Counted from the stretch's first letter, positions 52,909-61,577 are shown. The stretch: DNA of 64,000 nucleotides from Aldehydirespirator sp965221185 (GCA_965221185.1 OZ244866.1:1922001-1986000); one strand, 5' to 3'. Numbers and translations are program-made. The notes: generated from the sequence alone by a model not told the origin.

Positions 52909-53318
52909 CCGCTGTAGTTCTTGACGCGGGCGCGCTCATTGCCCTTGACCGAGGAGACACCGAAGTATGGGCGATGCTCCGGGCAGCGGTAGACGCGGGA
53001 GACCTCGTCCAAGTCCCAGCCGGCACGATTGGTCAGGCGTGGCGGAACGGCCAGCGGCAAGTGTTGTTGGCGCGTGCACTGGCCAAGTGTGAAGAGTCTG
53101 AGGCGGCGCCTGACGCGAGCCGGTCGGCGATCTCGTTCCACTCGTCGCCGGAGTGGCCCTTGACCCACCGGAAGGAGATCTCGCCCGGCCTCGACAGGTA
53201 CTCCTCGATGAGCGGCTCCCACAGGTCGCGGTTGGCCACCGGCTTGCGGTTGGAGTTCCGCCAGCCCCGCTTCAGCCACCCCTCGTACCACCGGTCGCGG
53301 AAGCAGTTGACGACGTAG
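52905..53318 (+). pseudogene. Truncated VapC PIN-domain toxin fused to antisense rnhA sequence
   Basis: The first 65 codons encode a PIN start (VVLDAGALIALDRGDTEV, QVPAGTIGQAWRNGQRQVLL) with the first catalytic Asp. From about base 53100 the frame enters the reverse strand of an rnhA copy and encodes SFHSSPEWPLTHRKE and similar non-PIN sequence. The C-terminal acidic motifs needed for RNase activity are missing. The insertion or deletion joint is within ten bases of 53100. Confidence 0.75.
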
Positions 53319-53520
53319 GTCGAGTCCGAGACCACCTCCACCGGCCCGCTCACCGCCCCGAGCGCCTCCAGCACGGCCCGCAGCTCCATCCGCTGGTTGG
53401 TGGTTTGCGGCTGCGCGCCGCAGGCCCACTCGCCGCCGGGCACAGCCCAGGCCCAGCCGCCCGGTCCGGGGTTTCCCAGGCAGGCGCCGTCGGTGTAGAC
53501 GGCGGTGCTTCGGCAGGCAT
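53033..53520 (-). pseudogene. Frameshifted duplicate of RNase HI
   Basis: Nearly parallel in sequence to rnhA at 56950: TTNQRMELRAVLEALG, VVSDSTYVVNCFRDRWYEG, EEYLSRPGEISFRWVKGHSG. Near 53511 one base is missing compared with the intact gene, so the ATG at 53520 (MPAEA) leads into the wrong frame. The stretch with the first catalytic Asp (YTDGACLGN) is out of frame with any usable start. The C-terminus is replaced by unrelated codons. It is not expected to make active enzyme. Confidence 0.8.
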
Positions 53521-53633
53521 CTTCCAGGACGCGCCGGTGAAGGCGAAGGCCACGAACTGGGCCGAGATGCTGCCCTTCTTCCGGCTGGGCATCGGCGGGC
53601 GCATCTGCAACGGCCGTCAGTGGATGAGCTGGA

Positions 53634-53871
53634 CCCCCTTTACGTTGTTGAGTGGTCCCGGCGTGGCAGTGTCGGGGCTGGTTGCTCGCCGCGGCGGGTA
53701 GGGCTGTAGCCCCCTGTCACATTGATGGCCCGGGGGGTGTTGTCGCCCGCCGCGGTCGGGTGTCTTCGATCTCTGACAGGGACATGCCCTCGGGGCTGAT
53801 CGTAAAGTGGTTGAGGCGCAGGCACCGGGAGCATCCGACCAGGAATGCCCCCGGACCCAAGGAGTCCCGCC
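53634..53871 (+). ncRNA. Candidate bridge RNA region of the IS110 element
   Basis: The noncoding left end of IS110-group elements such as IS621 is known to encode a structured bridge RNA with target- and donor-binding loops. This 238-base segment is GC-rich with several possible hairpins, for example CGCCGCGGCG near 53690 and TAGGGCTGTAGCCCCCTG near 53700-53717. It ends with an AAGGAG ribosome site before the transposase ATG. I have not folded it, so the RNA boundaries are unknown. Confidence 0.35.
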
Positions 53872-55092
53872 ATGCAAGAACCCGACTGCGTCGACATCGA
53901 GGTGTTCGTCGGCGTCGATGTCGCCAAAGGCGACCACTACGCCTGCGCTGTGACCTCAGCCGGCGCCGAGGTGCTGGCGCGGGGCGTGCGCAACGACGAG
54001 GCGGCGATCGGCCAACTGATCGACGACGCCGCTGTGCACGGCACGGTCGCTTTGGTGATCGACACGACCAGCTCGGCGGCGTCGCTGCTGTTGGAGACGG
54101 CCACGCGCCGGGAGGTTCCGGTGGCCTATGTGACGGGGCTGGCGATGCGCCGGGCTGCGGACCTCTACGCCGGGGCGGCCAAGACCGACCCCAAAGACGC
54201 CGCGGTGCTCGCCGACTACGCCCGGCGCAACGCCGACCGCCTGACCTGGACCGCTCCCAGCGATGAGCTGCTGGCGCGGCTGCGGATCCTCAACGGCAGA
54301 GACGCCGACCTCGCCGCCGACGCCACCAGGGCCGCCAACCGCCTCAGAGACGCCCTGCTGGCGGTGTCGCCCGCCCTGGAGCGGGCCCTCGGCGACAAGG
54401 TGGCCACCAGCGGCGGCGCACGCGACGCCCTGGCCCGCTGGGGCACCCCCACAGCGCTTCGAGCAGCGGGCAGGGCCCGGGTGCGGGCCCGCATCGCCAA
54501 ACGCTCGCCCCGCACAGCCAGCCGGCTAACCGACGCGATCTGGGCCGCGCTCGACGCGCAGAGCATCATCGTCACCGCCGAGGCCGCCTGGGGCGCCACC
54601 ATCTCAGAGCTCGCCGCCGACCTGGACCGGATCTGCGAGCGCCGCGACCAGCTCACCGGCCACATCGAGGAAGCGTTCATGGCGCACCCGCTGGGAAAAG
54701 TCCTCAACAGCCTGTGCGGGTTCGGCCCGCGGACCGGAGCCAGAACCCTCGCTGAGATCGGCGACCCCCACCGATTCGCCGACGGCAGCCGCCTCGCCTC
54801 CTACGCCGGGCTCGCCCCCGTCGACTGGCAGTCAGGGCGCAGCGCCACAGCGCGCAAACCCCGAGGCGGCAACCACCGACTCAAGAACGCCCTCTTCACC
54901 GCAGCCTTCGTCGCCGCCCAACACGACCCCGACGCACGCGCCTACTACCAGCGCAAACGCTCAGAAGGCAAACGCCACAACGCCGCCGTCATCTGCGTCG
55001 CCCGACGCCGCTGCAACATCATCCTCGCCATGCTCAAGACCCAAACCCCCTACCAGCCACCCCACCCCCAGAACCTGCCCCAAGCGGCTTGA
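53872..55092 (+). CDS. IS110-family DEDD transposase
   Basis: A 406-residue transposase from ATG 53872 with AAGGAG 7 bases upstream. N-terminal RuvC-like DEDD domain: VFVGVDVAKGDHYACAVTS (first Asp), VALVIDTTSSAASLLL, AAKTDPKDAAVLADYARR. C-terminal Transposase_20 domain: LNSLCGFGPRTGARTLAEIG, RLASYAGLAPVDWQSG and NHRLKNALFTAAFVAAQHDP, with the conserved Ser thought to be the nucleophile. The gene appears intact, so the element may be active. Confidence 0.93.
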   Translation: MQEPDCVDIEVFVGVDVAKGDHYACAVTSAGAEVLARGVRNDEAAIGQLIDDAAVHGTVALVIDTTSSAASLLLETATRREVPVAYVTGLAMRRAADLYAGAAKTDPKDAAVLADYARRNADRLTWTAPSDELLARLRILNGRDADLAADATRAANRLRDALLAVSPALERALGDKVATSGGARDALARWGTPTALRAAGRARVRARIAKRSPRTASRLTDAIWAALDAQSIIVTAEAAWGATISELAADLDRICERRDQLTGHIEEAFMAHPLGKVLNSLCGFGPRTGARTLAEIGDPHRFADGSRLASYAGLAPVDWQSGRSATARKPRGGNHRLKNALFTAAFVAAQHDPDARAYYQRKRSEGKRHNAAVICVARRRCNIILAMLKTQTPYQPPHPQNLPQAA

Positions 55093-55534
55093 CAACAAGA
55101 CAGGGACACCCCCCCACGACGAGGTCGAGGCCCTGATGTGGCTGATCACCGCCGACGTGGAGGGCCCCGTGAACCTCACCGCCCCCGAGCCGGTCACCAA
55201 CCGGGAGCTGACCGCGGCGCTGGGTCGGGCACTGCGCCAGCCGCGGTGCTGCCCACCCCGAAGCCCGTGCTGTGGGCCGAGCTGGGCCGCAAGCTCACCC
55301 AGGCCCTGCTCTACAGCAGCGCCCGCTTGGCCCCCGCGGTGCTGCAGCGCGGCGGCTTCCAGTCGCTCACCCCGACATCGCCACCGCGCTGGCCTAGCGC
55401 TTCGAGCGGGCATCGCGGCATGGGAGCCTTCGGCAGGGCGGCTAGCTGGGACCAGCATTGAACAGGAATATGAAAGAAAACATAACTATACTTCCTGTAA
55501 ATGCTTAAAAAATGTCACACCCCTATGGGATACT

Positions 55535-56938
55535 ATGCTCATGTTGATCGAAGCCGCTCGACGGGCCGAGACCGCCGCCAAGGAGATGCTTGCGCTCGTC
55601 AATGAGGGCTCGGCGCCGTGCGCGGAACTACGCCAGATGCTGGAGGTGTCCAAGGCCACTATGGCGATCATGTCCGTGGCCCAGGTGTCGGCCGCCGCGG
55701 ACGTCGCGGGCCGCGAGCGCCACGGCGACGGCGGAGCTGAGGTGCTAGCGGAGGTTGCCGGACTGTCGCGGCGGGAAGCTCACAGCCAGGTGAAGACGGG
55801 GCAAGCGATCGGGGAGATGCCCAAGTTGCGCGACGCGGTCGAGTCGGGCCGGGTGTCGGTGGTAAACGCCAAACAGCTCGCGGAAGCAGTGGACAAGACG
55901 ACTGCCGCTGACGTCGACGCCGATGGGGATCTGCTGGCCAAGGCCGAGTCGATGCGCCCTGAGCAGTTCGCCAGGGAGGCCCGACGGTGGGCCGTCGAGC
56001 GCCAGGGAGACGGCGGGGAGTCTGAGCACACCCGCCAGCGGGCTAGGCGCTGTGTGCGCATTTGGGACGCAGACGACGGGTTGGTTCACCTGCACGGCCA
56101 GTTCGACACGGTGTCGGGGCGGCGCATCGGCAACCGGCTGCGGGCCGAGGCCGCCCGAATGTACGACGCCGACAAGAAGAACTCCAAGAACTCAGGCGAC
56201 AGGCGCTCGTTCCCACAGTGCATGGCCGACGCCCTCGACAACCTCACCGCCAACCCCAACGCGGGCGGTGGCGGCAAGCCCATCGCCGACATCTGTGTGG
56301 TCGCGCATGTCGATGACGCCACCGCCAAGCTCATCGCCGAGATTCCCGGCGGCGGCCGGCTGCCCCCCTCGGTGCTCGAAGAACTCGCCTGCAACGCCGA
56401 AATCACACCAGCCATCTATGACACGCGCGGCGCGCTGTTGTGGCAGGGCCACAGCAAGCGCACCGCCACCTCCACACAGCTCAAAGCCCTCAAAGCCCTC
56501 TACGGCGGCTGCTTCGCCTGCGGAGCCGACTTCGACATGTGCCAGGCCCACCACGTCAAACCAGTATCCGAAGGCGGGCCCACCAACGTCGACAACATGG
56601 TGCCCGCCTGCTGGGGCTGCCACAACAAGATCCACTACTTCAACTGGCAGATCCACGGCCCACCCGCCAAACGCACCCTGCACCCGCCCGACAGCGTGAA
56701 CTACGGCCCCGCACAGGGCCCCGACCCGGCGCTGGAGTTCGGTCCCGGCGCTGAGTACGCACCCCGCCAAACAGCGAGACTGAGCGAGAGGCCGTCAAGG
56801 GCCCAAGACTCGAACGCCGCACTGGTAGAGACCGATCGAGACGATCCTGCCGACGAGGCACACGCGGGGACCGGTCCGGCAGCCGCCCGGGCCGCGCTAC
56901 GGGGCGCCGGACCGGAGCCGCTGTTCACCCCCGACTAG
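55535..56938 (+). CDS. DUF222/HNH endonuclease (13E12-type)
   Basis: About 467 residues. The N-terminal DUF222 region has LAEVAGLSRREAHSQVKTGQ and MPKLRDAVESGRVSVVNAKQ (helical, 13E12-type). The C-terminal HNH nuclease domain reads CFACGADFDMCQAHHVKPVS, GGPTNVDNMVPACWGCHNKI with paired CxxC and HH/N/H catalytic residues. These genes are abundant in actinobacteria and often mark mobile regions. The upstream 137 bases (55398-55534) are AT-richer, with TACTATG near the start. A Pro-rich tail ends LFTPD. Confidence 0.85.
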   Translation: MLMLIEAARRAETAAKEMLALVNEGSAPCAELRQMLEVSKATMAIMSVAQVSAAADVAGRERHGDGGAEVLAEVAGLSRREAHSQVKTGQAIGEMPKLRDAVESGRVSVVNAKQLAEAVDKTTAADVDADGDLLAKAESMRPEQFAREARRWAVERQGDGGESEHTRQRARRCVRIWDADDGLVHLHGQFDTVSGRRIGNRLRAEAARMYDADKKNSKNSGDRRSFPQCMADALDNLTANPNAGGGGKPIADICVVAHVDDATAKLIAEIPGGGRLPPSVLEELACNAEITPAIYDTRGALLWQGHSKRTATSTQLKALKALYGGCFACGADFDMCQAHHVKPVSEGGPTNVDNMVPACWGCHNKIHYFNWQIHGPPAKRTLHPPDSVNYGPAQGPDPALEFGPGAEYAPRQTARLSERPSRAQDSNAALVETDRDDPADEAHAGTGPAAARAALRGAGPEPLFTPD

Positions 56939-56949
56939 CCGCTGCGGGA

Positions 56950-57399
56950 CTAGGGGCCGCGCCGGGAGCGCTGGTCGGTGGCCGCGCCGGCGGCTAGCTG
57001 GTCGGCTATCTCGTTCCACTCGTCGCCGGAGTGGCCCTTGACCCACCGGAAGGAGATCTCGCCCGGCCTCGACAGGTACTCCTCGATGAGCGGCTGCCAC
57101 AGGTAGCGATTGGCCACCGGCTTGCGGTTGGAGTTGCGCCAGCCCCGCCGCAGCCAGCCGTCGTACCACCGGTCGCGGAAGCAGTTGACGACATAGGTCG
57201 AGTCGGAGACCACCTCCACCGGTCCGGGGATCTCCCTGAGTGCCTGCAGCACGGCCCGCAGCTCCATCCGCTGGTTGGTGGTGTGGGGCTCCGCGCCGCA
57301 GGCCCACTCGCCGCCGGGCACCACCCAGGCCCAGCCGCCCGGTCCGGGGTTTCCCAGGCAGGCACCGTCGGTATAGACGGTGGTGCTTTCGGCGGACAT
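56950..57399 (-). CDS. rnhA: Ribonuclease HI
   Basis: A 149-residue RNase H that cuts RNA in RNA-DNA hybrids. The four catalytic acids are present: VYTDGACLGNPGPGGWAW (Asp), NQRMELRAVLQAL (Glu), VVSDSTYVVNCF (Asp) and GDEWNEIADQLAAGA (Asp). KGHSG is the histidine loop. ATG 57399 precedes the first strand by a few residues. It is divergent from aceE across a 35-bp tandem repeat, and a frameshifted copy lies at 53033. Confidence 0.94.
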   Translation of the reverse strand: MSAESTTVYTDGACLGNPGPGGWAWVVPGGEWACGAEPHTTNQRMELRAVLQALREIPGPVEVVSDSTYVVNCFRDRWYDGWLRRGWRNSNRKPVANRYLWQPLIEEYLSRPGEISFRWVKGHSGDEWNEIADQLAAGAATDQRSRRGP

Positions 57400-57410
57400 C
57401 TGCCGATCCT

Positions 57411-57520
57411 CGCGCACCGGCAGTCGACATGCGCGCATCGCTTCTCGCGCACCGGCAGTCGACATGCGCGCATCGCTTCTCGCGCACCGGCCGCCGGCAA
57501 GCGCGCATCGCTTCTCGCGC
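57411..57520 (+). repeat. 35-bp tandem repeat between rnhA and aceE
   Basis: Three adjacent 35-base units (57411-57445, 57446-57480, 57481-57515) and a short partial. The unit is CGCGCACCGGCAGTCGACAT followed by GCGCGCATCGCTTCT; the third has CCGCCGGCAA in place of CAGTCGACAT. GCGCGC and palindromic GTCGAC give each unit inverted symmetry. They occupy the divergent promoter gap, so they may bind a regulator or be part of both promoters. There are no unique spacers, so this is not CRISPR. Confidence 0.9.
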
Positions 57521-57541
57521 CGGGTTTGCGTCGATACCATC

Positions 57542-60283
57542 ATGAAGGCCATGGCCGACAACTTTCTGCGCCAGCTCCCCGACATCGACCCCGCCGAGAC
57601 CCGGGAATGGATCGACTCGCTCGACGCAGTGGTGGCCGCCGGCGGGCGGCAGCGGGCCCGCTACATCGTGGCCAAGCTGCTCGAACGCTCGAACGAGCAG
57701 CAGGTGGGCGTCCCGCCCACCACCTACACGCCCTACATCAACACCATCCCGGCCTCGGAGCAGCCCTTCTTCCCGGGCGACGAGCAGGTTGAGCGCCGCA
57801 TCCGCCGCTTCATCCGGTGGAACGCAGCGGCCATGGTGATCAGGGCCAACAAGATCGCCGACGGCATCGGCGGCCACCTGTCGACGTTCGCCTCGTCGGC
57901 GTCGCTGTACGAGGTGGGCTTCAACCACTTCTTCAAGGGCAAGGACGACGGCCTGGTCGGCGACCACATCTACTTTCAGGGCCACGCCGCCCCCGGCGTG
58001 TACGCACGCGCCTACCTGGAGGGGCGCCTCTCCGAGCAGGAGCTCGACAACTTCCGGATGGAGGTGGGCGGGAACGGGCTGCCGAGCTACCCCCACCCCC
58101 GGCTGATGCCCGACTTCTGGGAATACCCGACGGTGTCGATGGGTCTCGGCCCGATCCACTCCATCTACCACGCCCGCTTCAACCGCTACATCCACGACCG
58201 CCGCATCGACGACACTTCGGCCAGCACGGTGTGGTGCTTCCTCGGTGACGGGGAGTGCGACGAGCCCGAGACCCTGGGCGCCATCTCCCTCGCCGGCCGC
58301 AACGGCCTGGGCAACCTCAACTGGGTGGTCAACTGCAACCTGCAGCGCCTCGACGGCCCGGTGCGGGGCAACGGCAAGATCATCCAGGAGCTCGAGGGGG
58401 TCTTCCGGGGCGCGGGCTGGAACGTGATCAAGGTGATCTGGGGCTCGAAGTGGGACGAGCTGCTGATGCGCGACACCGACGGGGCGCTGCTCAACAAGAT
58501 GGCGACAACCGTCGACGGCGAGTACCAGCGCTACGCCGTTGAGTCGGGCGCCTACATCCGGGAGCACTTCTTCGGTCCCGATCCCCGGCTGCGCAAGCTC
58601 GGAGAGCACCTCTCTGACGAGGAGCTGCGGACCCTGCCCAGAGGGGGCCACGACTACCAGAAGGTCTACGCCGCGTTCAAGGCCGCCACCGAGGTCAAGG
58701 ACCAGCCCACGGTGATCCTGGCCAAGACGATCAAGGGATGGACCCTGGGCGAGGGATTCGAGGGCCGCAACGCCACCCACCAGATCAAGAAGATGACCAC
58801 CGCGCAGCTGATGGAGCTGCGGTCGCGGCTGCACATGGAGCACGAGATCGACGACGAGGACCTCGCCGACGGCATCCCCCCGTACTTCCGGCCGTCGCCC
58901 GACTCGGTGGAGATGCGCTACATGATGGACCGCCGCCGCGCTCTCGACGGTGCCGTGCCCCGCCGGGTAGTCCGGGACCGGCGACCCATCGTGCCGCCGG
59001 CCGACGGACCCTTCCTGGACATGCGCAAGGGCTCGGGCAGCCGGAACGTGTCCACCACGATGGCCTTCACCGCCCTGCTGCGCGACTTGCTGCGGGATCT
59101 GAACTTCGGCCCCCGCGTCGTGCCCATCGTCCCCGACGAGGCCCGCACCTTCGGCATGGACTCGCTGTTCCGGGAGTTCAAGATCTATGCGCCCCACGGC
59201 CAGCTGTATGAGCCGGTGGACCACGACTTGCTGCTGAGCTACAGCGAGTCCTCCGACGGCCAGATCCTCGAGGAGGGCATCACCGAGTGCGGCTCGCTGG
59301 CGAGCTGGCTGGCCGCGGCCACGTCCTACGCCAACCTCGGCGTGCCCATGGTGCCCTTCTACGCCTTCTACTCGATGTTCGGCTTCCAGCGGGTGGGCGA
59401 CTCGATCTGGGCGGCGGCCGACGCCCGGGCCCGAGGCTTCCTCATCGGCGCCACCGCGGGACGCACCACGCTGCCGGGCGAGGGCCTCCAGCACCAGGAC
59501 GGCCACAGTCACGTGCTGGCGTCGACCGTTCCCGCGTGCGAGGCGTACGACCCGGCCTTCGCCTACGAACTCGCCGCCGTCGTCGATGACGGCCTGCGCC
59601 GGATGTGCCCGCCAGTGGCCGCCGACGGCACCGACGTCTTCTACTACATCACCGTCTACAACGAGAACTACGAGCAGCCGCCCCGCCCCGACCATGTGAG
59701 CGACAACGACATCACCAGCGGGCTCTACAAGTTCGACGACGGTCCGGGCAACCGCGGCCGCTGCGCCACCATCCTGTTCTCGGGCGCGTCGGTGGGCGCC
59801 GCGCTCGAAGCCCAAGCGCTGCTGGCCGAGCACCACGACGTCTCGGCCGAGCTGTGGAGCGCCACCTCGTACCAGCGCCTGCGCCGGGAGGCCCTCGATA
59901 CCGAGCGCCGGAACCGCCTGCACCCGCAGTCCGAGCCCGTGGTCCCGCTGGTCACCCGCAAGCTCGCGGACTCCGACGGGCCGATCGTGGCGGTGACCGA
60001 TTTCATGACCCTTGTCCCCGACCAGATCGCCCGCTTCACGCCCAGACAGCTTCATGTGCTCGGCACCGACGGATTCGGCCGATCGGACACGCGAGAGGCG
60101 CTGCGCCGATTCTTCGAAGTGGATGCCGCCCACATAGTGGTGGCCGTGCTGTCGGCCCTGCTGGCGTCTGGCGAGGCCGAGCCGGGCGAGGTCACCGCGG
60201 CCATAGAGCGCTACGGCATCGAGGCCGACCGCGACGACCCGGGCCATCCCGACACCGGCGCAAGGTTATGCTCGGCCCAATGA
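57542..60283 (+). CDS. aceE: Pyruvate dehydrogenase E1 (homodimeric)
   Basis: A 913-residue thiamine-diphosphate enzyme that decarboxylates pyruvate and acetylates the E2 lipoyl group. ATG 57542 (MKAMADNFLRQLPDIDP) starts the family sequence. TPP site: GDGECDEPETLGAISLAGRN and VNCNLQRLDGPVRGN. Other family blocks: GGHLSTFASSASLYEVGFNH, FQGHAAPGVYARAYLEGRL, IKGWTLGEGFEGRNATHQ, YSESSDGQILEEGITECGS and LPGEGLQHQDGHSHVLA. Length is normal. It opens the operon with the glycosylase (ATGA overlap) and the two selenolipoprotein genes. Confidence 0.96.
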   Translation: MKAMADNFLRQLPDIDPAETREWIDSLDAVVAAGGRQRARYIVAKLLERSNEQQVGVPPTTYTPYINTIPASEQPFFPGDEQVERRIRRFIRWNAAAMVIRANKIADGIGGHLSTFASSASLYEVGFNHFFKGKDDGLVGDHIYFQGHAAPGVYARAYLEGRLSEQELDNFRMEVGGNGLPSYPHPRLMPDFWEYPTVSMGLGPIHSIYHARFNRYIHDRRIDDTSASTVWCFLGDGECDEPETLGAISLAGRNGLGNLNWVVNCNLQRLDGPVRGNGKIIQELEGVFRGAGWNVIKVIWGSKWDELLMRDTDGALLNKMATTVDGEYQRYAVESGAYIREHFFGPDPRLRKLGEHLSDEELRTLPRGGHDYQKVYAAFKAATEVKDQPTVILAKTIKGWTLGEGFEGRNATHQIKKMTTAQLMELRSRLHMEHEIDDEDLADGIPPYFRPSPDSVEMRYMMDRRRALDGAVPRRVVRDRRPIVPPADGPFLDMRKGSGSRNVSTTMAFTALLRDLLRDLNFGPRVVPIVPDEARTFGMDSLFREFKIYAPHGQLYEPVDHDLLLSYSESSDGQILEEGITECGSLASWLAAATSYANLGVPMVPFYAFYSMFGFQRVGDSIWAAADARARGFLIGATAGRTTLPGEGLQHQDGHSHVLASTVPACEAYDPAFAYELAAVVDDGLRRMCPPVAADGTDVFYYITVYNENYEQPPRPDHVSDNDITSGLYKFDDGPGNRGRCATILFSGASVGAALEAQALLAEHHDVSAELWSATSYQRLRREALDTERRNRLHPQSEPVVPLVTRKLADSDGPIVAVTDFMTLVPDQIARFTPRQLHVLGTDGFGRSDTREALRRFFEVDAAHIVVAVLSALLASGEAEPGEVTAAIERYGIEADRDDPGHPDTGARLCSAQ

Positions 60284-60870
60284 CGCGGACTGCGACCGGA
60301 ACCCTGGCGGTCACAGGGGATGAGGCGGCCGACCGCCTGATCAACGAGGATCCGCTGGCGCTGCTGCTGGGGATGCTGCTCGACCAGCAGATCCCCATGG
60401 AGTGGGCATTCATGGGACCCCGACGCCTGGCCGACAGGCTCGGATCGGACCTGGACGCCCACGACATCTCGGCGCGAGACCCCGAGGCCTTCGCAGCGCT
60501 GGTGAAGGCCAAACCGGCGCTGCACCGGTTCCCGGGATCGATGGCCTCCAGGATGCAGGCCCTCTGCGGGCACATCATGGACCGCTACGGCGGCGACGCC
60601 GGCGCTGTCTGGGTCGATGCCGACACCGGCGAGCAGCTCTTCGAGCGACTGCGGGACCTTCCCGGCTACGGCGACGAGAAGGCCCGGATCCTGACCGCTG
60701 TGCTGGCCAAGCGCTTCGGCGTCAGCCCCGAGGGCTGGGAGGAACAGGCCGGAGCGTTTTCCGACAACCAGCCCCGGTCGGTGGCCGACATCGACGGCCC
60801 CCAGGCACTGCAGCGGGTTCGGGCCTGGAAGAAAGAACAGAAGGCACGCGGCAAGAGGAAGGACGAATGA
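60280..60870 (+). CDS. HhH-GPD-type DNA glycosylase-like protein
   Basis: A 196-residue protein of the small actinobacterial HhH-GPD family (TIGR03252-like). LLLGMLLDQQIPMEWAFMGP opens the domain, and FERLRDLPGYGDEKARILTAVL is the helix-hairpin-helix; the catalytic Asp region is weak, as in this subgroup. Base-excision repair is inferred from family. The ATG at 60280 overlaps the aceE stop and its stop overlaps the start of the next gene. Confidence 0.85.
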   Translation: MTRTATGTLAVTGDEAADRLINEDPLALLLGMLLDQQIPMEWAFMGPRRLADRLGSDLDAHDISARDPEAFAALVKAKPALHRFPGSMASRMQALCGHIMDRYGGDAGAVWVDADTGEQLFERLRDLPGYGDEKARILTAVLAKRFGVSPEGWEEQAGAFSDNQPRSVADIDGPQALQRVRAWKKEQKARGKRKDE

Positions 60871-61577
60871 GAATCCGACTCCCCGTCCTTGTCGCGGCCT
60901 TTGCCTTGGTCTTGGCCGTCGCGGCCTGCGGGTCCGACGACACCACCACCGTTGCAGAGCCGGCCGGCGCCGAGACTCGGGGCTCCGAGTCCCCGCAGTC
61001 GGACGCGACCGGCCCCGCCACCACCGAGGCCGACGTCGCCCAGAGCGACGTTGCGGCCAGCGACGCAGCCGAAGACCCGAGCGGCGGCGCCGCCGCCGGT
61101 GACAGCACCGTTGATAGCGCGGTCGCGGACGACGGCGATGCAGCTTCCCCCGCGCCGGCGGGTCCAGGCGACGTGCCCGACCTGCGGATGATCAACATGC
61201 ACACAGCCGAGGCGATCAGCCTCCAGTCGGTGGTGGACGGCCAGACGCCCCTGCTGTTCTGGTTCTGGGCGCCGCATTGACCGGTCTGCAGGGCCGAGGG
61301 CCCTCAGCTTGAGCAGTTCGCTCAAGAGAACTCCGACAAGGTGAGAGTCGTCGGTATCGGCTCCCAGGACGATCTCGCCTTCGCCGAGAGATTCCTGGGC
61401 CAGACGGGAGTCACGTTCACCATGCTGTGGAGCGACTCCTTCGAGTCCTGGAACCACTTCGGCGTCTCCCGCAATTCGGCTGTCCTGCTGCTGGACTCCG
61501 ACGGCAACCTGGTCGACGACAGCGCCATCAGCTTCGACGCAGAGCGCCTCAGCGACCGGCTCGCTGCCCTGACCTGA
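60867..61577 (+). CDS. Thioredoxin-fold lipoprotein with in-frame TGA read as selenocysteine (UPVC)
   Basis: Read through TGA 61278-61280, this encodes 236 residues. Signal and lipobox: VLAVAACGSDD. Then a Ser/Ala/Asp-rich spacer, then a TlpA/AhpC-like domain: QTPLLFWFWAPH-U-PVCRAEGPQLEQFAQENSDK, VRVVGIGSQDDLAFAERFLG, FTMLWSDSFESWNHFGVS and SAVLLLDSDGNLV. Sec138 replaces the first Cys of the CPxC motif. Both halves are in the same frame and together make one full domain; the part after TGA has no start of its own at the domain edge. ATG 60867 overlaps the previous stop. It should be a periplasm-like, membrane-anchored thiol oxidoreductase or peroxidase. selA/B/C/D are not in the window. Confidence 0.85.
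61281..61307 (+). promoter_or_regulatory. Candidate bacterial SECIS hairpin of the first gene
   Basis: Directly after the TGA: CTG (61286-61288), a bulged C, AGGGCC, loop GAG (61296-61298), GGCCCT, CAG. Nine base pairs with one bulge. The apical loop starts 16 bases after the TGA with a G, matching the position of bacterial SECIS loops bound by SelB. The fit is by eye only; no folding energy was computed. Confidence 0.55.

Larger units (their letters stand above)
53634..55114 (+). mobile_element. IS110-family insertion sequence
   Basis: About 1.48 kb. The left end carries about 240 noncoding bases, then the DEDD transposase gene, then only about 22 noncoding bases before the epimerase resumes. 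IS110-group elements have this asymmetric layout, no long terminal inverted repeats and little or no target duplication. The ends are estimated from where epimerase homology stops: GAGCTGGA before, CACGACGAGG after, each next to a C-run. Confidence 0.85.
53561..55397 (+). pseudogene. Second copy of the epimerase gene, split by an IS110-family element and frameshifted
   Basis: Left part 53561-53633 encodes AEMLPFFRLGIGGRICNGRQ and WMSW, matching the middle of the intact gene at 51691. Right part 55115-55397 resumes DEVEALMWLITADVEGPV, then shifts frame after GRALRQ (the correct continuation VLPTPKPVLWAELGRKL is in another frame) and again near the end before the TAG at 55395. The 5' half of the gene is absent. 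Confidence 0.9.

Noticed and set aside
53350..53610. Small minus-strand gene starting MQMRPP
   Set aside because: It is the shifted frame of the rnhA copy and antisense to the epimerase remnant.
61341..61577. Separate small gene starting at GTG 61341
   Set aside because: It would begin inside the thioredoxin fold, lacking the first strand and active site, and continues the frame of the upstream gene through the TGA.
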